Positions 63,196 through 64,000 of a stretch of DNA of 64,000 bases are shown here, in pieces. The translations under genes and the position numbers were made by a program. A model generated the notes under the pieces. That model was not told where the DNA came from. It saw only the letters and a list, made by a program, of their open reading frames with translations, and did not search any database. Origin of the DNA: Rosellinia necatrix (taxonomy: Eukaryota; Ascomycota; Sordariomycetes; Xylariales; Xylariaceae); NCBI GenBank assembly GCA_021209875.1, contig JAGYVD010000010.1:930001-994000 (forward strand), in the 5' to 3' direction. Position 1 is the first letter of the stretch, and each line of letters opens with the position of its first letter.

Positions 63196-64000
63196 ATGAA
63201 GTTCACCGGTGTTGTTTCCGCCCTGGCCCTTGCCGGCGCCACCATGGCTGCTCCCTCCAAGCGCTCTTGCGTCCCCCGTGGCGAGCTCCCCACCACCACC
63301 ATCGCTGGTGTCGAGGTCGTCAACACCCAGATCGTCCAGGATGCCCTCAAGCTTGTTGAGGTCTTCAACGAGCTCCAGCCCTACCTGTACAACCACGTTC
63401 TCCGAACCTGGTTGCTCGGCGCTGCTGCCCTGAACAACAACGCCACCCTCAAGGCCTCCGTCGATCTTGAGCTCCACGCCATTGGATCTCTCCTCCACGA
63501 TCTGGCCTGGGATCGTAAGTTTTAAACCGCATCTCTTTTTTATCTCAACGTCCCCGTGCAATCTGCCGTCGTCTAACACGATTTTATCTCCAGAGCGTGA
63601 CAACAGCCCCTTCAACTCCCGCCAGTACCGCTTCGAGATCGAGAGCGGTGTCGCTGCCGTGAACTGGATCAAGGCCCACCCCAACGGTGGTGAGTGGGAC
63701 GAGGCCCGTCTCGAGAAGGTCTACGATGGTATTGCGCTCCAGACCATCATCGGCCTGTCCGACTTCAAGAACATCGACACCCAGTGGATCGTCAAGTCCA
63801 TCGGCTTCGAGTTCCCCCAGCCACGGTCTCCCCTGATCCCCGAGCAGTTCTACGACAGCGTCCAGGGCACCTACTCCAACAGCACCCTGTTCCGCGGCAC
63901 CAACGACACCTTCACCCGCTTCGCCGTCAAGGACCCCGAGACCACCTACAACACCTTCCTGTCCGTCTTCGGTGACGAGTACGTCGCCGGTTACTCGGAG
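63196..64000 (+). CDS. Secreted HD-domain protein, cyanamide hydratase-like (cut by window end)
   Basis: Exon 1 is 63196-63514 and exon 2 begins at 63594 and runs off the window; 242 residues are visible. The 79-bp intron has branch point CTAAC. Residues 1-18 are a classical signal peptide ending before APSKR. The rest fits the HD metal-dependent hydrolase fold: NHVLRTWLLG (H67), then ELHAIGSLLHDLAWD with H101-D102 as the HD pair. Relatives include fungal proteins annotated as cyanamide hydratase-like, but most secreted members have no proven substrate. Two or more N-glycosylation sites (NNAT, NSTL, NDTF) agree with secretion. Codon choice is strongly C-ending, a sign of high expression, in keeping with the strong TATA box. 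The C-terminus and stop are not in the window. Confidence 0.85.

Overview
The window is nuclear DNA of a filamentous ascomycete, most likely a Sordariomycete-like Pezizomycotina. The signs are short 50-170 bp GT-AG introns with CTRAC-type branch points, a Zn2Cys6 regulator, a Kex2-type kexin, a fungal PhoD-like phosphatase, a CAP10-type GT90 protein, an intron-bearing tRNA gene and many CCTA/TAGG tracts between genes. Species is not determined. All exon joins are my own reading of splice sites and frame; no search was run.

Layout. 0-9.6 kb: a possible minus-strand gene entering at the left edge, a small GC-rich cupin gene (1857-2273), a long regulatory-looking region with minisatellites, and a Zn2Cys6 transcription factor (6796-9553) with an unusual 504 bp intron inside its zinc cluster. 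9.6-22.5 kb: no gene I can support, only short tandem repeats and microsatellites. 22.5-24.4 kb: a nuclear protein with two Myb/SANT-like blocks. 24.4-32.3 kb: a second gene-poor stretch. 32.3-57.4 kb: a dense block holding an EDEM-type GH47 mannosidase with a PA domain (+), a giant PhoD-like phosphatase (-), a Kex2-type kexin (+), an eight-exon gene with an HExxH zincin signature (-), the sorting nexin Snx4/Atg24 (-) and a membrane-anchored GT90 glycosyltransferase (-). 58.0 kb: a tRNA gene with a 24-nt intron, best read as tRNA-Ala(CGC). 58.1-63.2 kb: gene-poor. 63.2 kb to the end: the start of a secreted HD-domain protein, cut by the window edge.

Functional theme. Four of the six genes in the 32-57 kb block act in the secretory or endosomal system: ER glycoprotein quality control (EDEM), late-Golgi proprotein processing (kexin), luminal glycan synthesis (GT90) and endosomal recycling (Snx4). 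They lie on both strands, so this is a neighbourhood and not an operon; co-regulation is untested.

Most noteworthy: (1) an uncharacterised zincin-like gene whose HExxH motif only becomes visible after splicing; (2) homopolymer frameshifts in otherwise well-conserved genes (two in kexin, two mutually compensating in EDEM, one suspected in the zincin gene), best explained by assembly error but needing a check; (3) short 9-13 bp degenerate tandem arrays just upstream of several genes. I saw no clearly novel multi-gene system.
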